Assembly (NCBI RefSeq): GCF_009299835.1
Contig: NZ_VKCZ01000021.1
Span: 310,001-374,000 of the forward strand
Length of the DNA stretch: 64,000 bases
Direction of reading: 5' to 3'
Origin: Microlunatus speluncae
GTDB lineage: Bacteria > Actinomycetota > Actinomycetes > Propionibacteriales > Propionibacteriaceae
Part shown: in pieces, positions 60,663 through 64,000 of the stretch
How the letters are laid out: each line of letters starts with the position of its first letter
How positions within the stretch are numbered: the first letter of the stretch is position 1
Program-made: the position numbers and the translations under genes
The notes under the pieces: model-generated
The model's input: only the letters and a program-made list of their open reading frames with translations
Told to the model about the DNA's origin: nothing
Database searches by the model: none

Positions 60663-62125
60663 GGGCGGGGTTCCTTTCGATCATGGTCGAGTTGTCGATC
60701 TTGGTCGAGCAGGCGCCGCAGCTCCGACTTCTGGATCTTGCCGGTGACGCCGCGGGGCAGGGCGTCGACCAGGCGGATCGTCGCCGGGCGCTTGAACCGG
60801 GGCAGCAGGTCGGCGCAGTGCCGGGCGATCCGGTCGGCGTCGATCCCGGGCTCGGCGACGACGAAGGCGATCATCCCGCTGTCGTCGCCGATCACCGCGG
60901 CCTCGGTCACCCCGTCGAGCTCCAGCACCAGGTGTTCGACCTCGGCCGGATAGACCGGGAAGTTGTCGACCATGATCAACTCGCGGCTGCGCTCGACCAG
61001 ATAGAGCTCGCCGTCGGTCTGGTAGCCGAGGTCGCCGGTGTCGTACCAGCCGTCGTGATCGGGACCGCCGGCACCGTCCGGCCAGTAGCCGGTGAACAGT
61101 TGCTCGGCGCGGATCCAGATCCGGTCCGGCTCGGCCGGGTCGCTGCCGTCGCCGATCCTGACCTCGATTCCCGGCATCGGCCGGCCGACGTGACCGAAGC
61201 CGTGGTGCGGGCGCTCCGTCCCGGTCGGATCGAGCGTTGTGGTGACTCCGCCGGCGGCCTCGGTCAGCCCGTAGCCGGACTCGACCCGGTGACCGGCGGC
61301 GGCCGCGAACCGGCCGGCCAGTTCGTCGGACAGCGGTGCCGCGGCCGACAGGACCATCCGGAGGCCGCTCAGCCGCCGCGCCAGGTCCGGTCGGCGCAGC
61401 AGCCGCTCCAGCATGGCCGGCACGGTCGGCAGCACGCTGACCTGCTCGGTCTCGATGAGCTCGGCCGGGTCCGCCGCCGGATCGGCGATGATCAACCGGC
61501 AGCCGCTGGCCAGCCAGCCGCCGACGATCACCCCGAGCCCGTAGACGTGCCACAGCGGCAGTGCCGCGAGCACCGTGTCGTCGGCGGTGATCAGCCCGAG
61601 CCGGGCCAGCTGCGCCGCCGGCGTCACCAGCGAGCGGTGGCTGATCATCGCGATCTTCGCCTCGGCCGACGTGCCCGCGGTCCGCAGCAACACGGCCAAC
61701 GCGGCCGGATCGAGCGGCGGCAGCACCGTCCCCGCGCCGTCTTGATCATGATCAGTGTCCGGGGCCAGCACCAGCCGGGCGCCGGTCCGTTCGGCCAGCC
61801 GGGACCGCTCCTCCGGCGTGGACTGCGGATCGATCGGCACCACGACCAGCCCGGCGCGGAGGCAGGCCAGGTAGTCGATCACGTACCGGATCGAGTTCGG
61901 CAAGGCGGTCAGCACCCGCTGCCCGGCCACCAGCCCGGACGCCGACAGCCCGGCGGCGGTCGCCGTGACCCGGCGATCCACCTCGCCCCAGGTCAACTCG
62001 GCCGGCTCCGCTCCCGGCTCGCGCACCGCCACGACGTCCGGCCGCTGCTCGGCCCGGGCCGCGAGCAGGTCGGTCAGATTACGCACTCCCGGGTCGGACT
62101 CTCCCACGCTGCCCGAGTCTGGCAT
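60659..62125 (-). CDS. AMP-binding (ANL superfamily) ligase-like protein, atypical P-loop
   Basis: This 488-residue protein has most ANL motifs: SGYGLTEAAGG, GWYDTGDLGYQ, RSRELIMVDNFPVYPAEVE and the C-terminal Lys region PRGVTGKIQKSEL. The nucleotide loop, normally TSGTTGxPKG, reads RTAGTSAEAKIAM, so the Pro-Lys-Gly is lost. It may use another acyl substrate, or be weak in adenylation. It is 25 bases after the next ligase gene and coupled to the glutaredoxin gene. Confidence 0.85.
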   Translation of the reverse strand: MPDSGSVGESDPGVRNLTDLLAARAEQRPDVVAVREPGAEPAELTWGEVDRRVTATAAGLSASGLVAGQRVLTALPNSIRYVIDYLACLRAGLVVVPIDPQSTPEERSRLAERTGARLVLAPDTDHDQDGAGTVLPPLDPAALAVLLRTAGTSAEAKIAMISHRSLVTPAAQLARLGLITADDTVLAALPLWHVYGLGVIVGGWLASGCRLIIADPAADPAELIETEQVSVLPTVPAMLERLLRRPDLARRLSGLRMVLSAAAPLSDELAGRFAAAAGHRVESGYGLTEAAGGVTTTLDPTGTERPHHGFGHVGRPMPGIEVRIGDGSDPAEPDRIWIRAEQLFTGYWPDGAGGPDHDGWYDTGDLGYQTDGELYLVERSRELIMVDNFPVYPAEVEHLVLELDGVTEAAVIGDDSGMIAFVVAEPGIDADRIARHCADLLPRFKRPATIRLVDALPRGVTGKIQKSELRRLLDQDRQLDHDRKEPRP

Positions 62126-62150
62126 ACGACTCCAGGCTCGGCGCGCCCTT

Positions 62151-63707
62151 TCAGCGGGCCGGGGCGAGGAGGCGGTCGCGGATGTCGCGTTTCAGCACCT
62201 TGCCGACAGTGGAGCGGGGAAGGTCGGGCCAGAGTTCGACCTGTTTGGGCGCCTTCAGGCCGCCGAGGCGGTCGCGGGCGAACGCCCGGAGCTCGTCGGC
62301 GGTGGCCCGGTGACCGGGGTGGAGTTCGACGACGGCGGTGACCCGCTCGCCCCAGTGGTCGTCGGGCAGGCCGACGACGGCGCAGTCGCGGACGGCCGGG
62401 TGGGCCAGCAGGGCCGACTCCACCTCGGCCGAATAGACGTTGAAGCCGCCGGTGATGATCATGTCCTTGGCCCGGTCGACGATGAACAGGAAGTTGTCGG
62501 CGTCCAGATAGCCGATGTCCCCGGTGTGATGCCAGCCGTACGCACTCGCCGCCGCGGTCGCCTCCGGGTTCTTGTAGTAGCCGGCCATCACCAGCGGCCC
62601 GCGGACCACGATCTCGCCCCGCTCCCCCGGCCCGAGCACGGTGCCGTCGGCGTCCATGATCGCAACCTGCACCAGCGGTGCCGGCCGTCCGGCCGACGCG
62701 AACCGCTCGACCGCCGGGGTCCCGTCCGGTCGAAGATGATCACTCGGTGCCAGGGTGGAGACCACCATCGGCGCCTCGGTCTGGCCGAAGAACTGGCCCA
62801 GCACCGGGCCGATCACCTCGATCGCCCGGGCCAGCCGGGTCGGCGACATCGGCGCGGCCCCGTACCAGAGACACTGCAGTGAGCTCAGGTCGGTCGACCC
62901 CAAGGCCGGATGATCAAGGAGCTGATAGATCAGCGTCGGCGGCAGCATGGTGTGGGTGATCGACTTCTCCGTGATCGTGGTCAGGAACCGGCCGAGGTCG
63001 GGCCGGGGCAAGATCACGATCTCGCCGCCGAGGCTGAGCACCGGGAAGCAGAGCACACCGGCGGCATGGGTCAGCGGTGCCAGCGCCAGATAGCGCGGCC
63101 GGCCGTCGAACGGGTAGCCGATCAAGGTGATCGCGGTCATCGCCTCGAGGTTGTGCCCGGTCAGCTGGACCCCCTTGGGCCGGCCGGTGGTGCCGCCGGT
63201 GCCGACGATCATGGCGAGGTCGTCGACCGGGTCGGCCTGCCACGGCCCGTCCTCGGCCGCGGCCAGCCAGCCACCGAAGTCCACCGCCCCGGGCACCGCG
63301 GCGAGCGGGATCGGCTCCGGGTCCAGGCAGACCAGAGTGGTCAGTTGCGGCAGGTCCGGCGCGATGGTCGCCACCAGGTCGGCGAAGCCGGCCTGGAAGA
63401 TCAGGGCGACGCAGTCGAAGAGCTCCAGCAGCTCCCGGTTCTCGGCCGCGACGCTGCGCGGGTTGATCGGGCACCAGACGGCGCCGGCCCGGGAGATGCC
63501 GAAGACGTAGGCGAAGGCGACCGGGTCGTTGGCCGACAGGATCGCCACCTTGTCCCCCGGCCGGACCCCGCTGCCGGCCAGCGCCCGGGCGATCCGCCAG
63601 GACAGCCGTTGCACCTCGCCGTAACTCCGGGTCTGCGCGCCCAGGGTCAGGCAGGGCGCGTCCGGCCCGAGCGAGGCGCCCTTGTCCAGGTAGTCGATCA
63701 ACCGCAT
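62151..63707 (-). CDS. Fatty acyl-CoA ligase (FadD-type)
   Basis: This 518-residue ANL enzyme has a canonical P-loop VGTGGTTGRPKGVQLT, FGQTEAPM, GWHHTGDIGYLD, RAKDMIITGGFNVYSAEVE and the adenylation Lys in PRSTVGKVLKRDI. It activates a carboxylic acid to its CoA thioester. The substrate is not determinable; the set with the neighbouring ligase suggests a specialised lipid or aromatic acid. It is 24 bases after the window-edge gene on the same strand. Confidence 0.92.
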   Translation of the reverse strand: MRLIDYLDKGASLGPDAPCLTLGAQTRSYGEVQRLSWRIARALAGSGVRPGDKVAILSANDPVAFAYVFGISRAGAVWCPINPRSVAAENRELLELFDCVALIFQAGFADLVATIAPDLPQLTTLVCLDPEPIPLAAVPGAVDFGGWLAAAEDGPWQADPVDDLAMIVGTGGTTGRPKGVQLTGHNLEAMTAITLIGYPFDGRPRYLALAPLTHAAGVLCFPVLSLGGEIVILPRPDLGRFLTTITEKSITHTMLPPTLIYQLLDHPALGSTDLSSLQCLWYGAAPMSPTRLARAIEVIGPVLGQFFGQTEAPMVVSTLAPSDHLRPDGTPAVERFASAGRPAPLVQVAIMDADGTVLGPGERGEIVVRGPLVMAGYYKNPEATAAASAYGWHHTGDIGYLDADNFLFIVDRAKDMIITGGFNVYSAEVESALLAHPAVRDCAVVGLPDDHWGERVTAVVELHPGHRATADELRAFARDRLGGLKAPKQVELWPDLPRSTVGKVLKRDIRDRLLAPAR

Positions 63708-63731
63708 GTCTGCCGTCCCCGGTCGCGGCGG

Positions 63732-64000
63732 TCAGTGCCGGCGGGTCAGGACCGGCTCCATCACCAGCCCGAAGCTGCGCAGCACGCCGAGCAGCTCCCG
63801 GTGCCCGAAGGCCTGGCAGCCGGAGGCGAAGCCGGCCCGCCGCGGCGGCTGCTGCAACAGGGAGTACGCCGCGTACGCCTGCATCAGCCCGGTCTGCTTG
63901 TAGTTGCAGTTGCCGTAGATCACGCAGTGCGCCCGGCCCAGCGGACCGGAGGCGTGCACCGAGTCGAGTGAGGTGTTGATCCGCGGGTTCTCCCGTGGCG
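63732..64000 (-). CDS. 3' part of an unidentified protein (possibly saccharopine-dehydrogenase-like)
   Basis: Only the last about 88 residues are inside the window, from PRENPRINTSLDSVHA to EPVLTRRH, with no stop before the edge. The block YGNCNYKQTGLMQAYAAYSLL and the ending FGHRELLGVLRSFGLV recall, weakly, the C-terminus of actinobacterial saccharopine-dehydrogenase-like/DUF5938 proteins. That assignment is a guess. It lies upstream of the FadD-type gene in the same operon. Confidence 0.5.
   Translation of the reverse strand, partial: PRENPRINTSLDSVHASGPLGRAHCVIYGNCNYKQTGLMQAYAAYSLLQQPPRRAGFASGCQAFGHRELLGVLRSFGLVMEPVLTRRH

Overview
The window is high-GC actinobacterial chromosome. A Propionibacteriaceae-like organism close to Microlunatus is the best guess. 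The grounds are mycothiol genes (mshD, mtr), an actinobacterial GlnR, DUF1416 next to a CysA-type sulfurtransferase, a Rex-headed hem operon, leaderless promoters, and the polyphosphate/phosphate gene block. This is inference from gene content; no 16S or other marker is present.

Left part (1-13.9 kb): the 3' end of ribH; an orphan nuclease-like gene bracketed by two palindromic elements; DUF1416 plus sulfurtransferase behind a short cysteine-rich leaderless upstream ORF; moaD-like, glnR, a membrane protein and mshD; then ppk, a Nudix/histidine-phosphatase fusion (mutT1-like) and pstSCAB behind a PHO-box-like repeat. The order DUF1416-cysA-glnR-mshD matches what I recall of Mycobacterium tuberculosis Rv0814c-Rv0819.

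Middle (14-43.7 kb): a secreted sialidase-like protein converges on a GH3 lipoprotein. The 1.26 kb between them has no gene but is packed with nested inverted repeats, including two opposed copies of a structured element whose stem arms covary. Then come an HTH/ABC exporter pair, bioY, a membrane GT2 glycosyltransferase, an MFS permease, a secreted C39-type peptidase, a TetR regulator with two HTH motifs and an FAD monooxygenase, mtr with fused pabAB, alkD-like, cysteine dioxygenase with rhodanese, a heparinase II/III-like protein, two VOC proteins, an MpaB-type oxygenase with its TetR, a phosphotransferase, ccsB and an M1 aminopeptidase.

Right part (43.9-64 kb): a tightly packed minus-strand supra-operon runs rex-hemA-hemC-hemD-hemB-hemL-phosphatase-tlpA-ccdA-resB. 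A Rex operator lies upstream of rex, so haem synthesis and cytochrome c maturation appear tied to the NADH/NAD+ ratio. It is followed by an osmoprotectant (OpuC-type) ABC operon, a three-copy repeat, an ASCH-like/winged-helix gene, a VapBC-type toxin-antitoxin pair, and a glutaredoxin with two acyl-CoA-ligase-like genes. The last gene runs off the window.

The most unusual layer is non-coding. I count at least seven families of small palindromic or dispersed repeats. Copies lie not only between genes but also inside reading frames: the N-termini of hemB and hemL, and the PabA-PabB linker.
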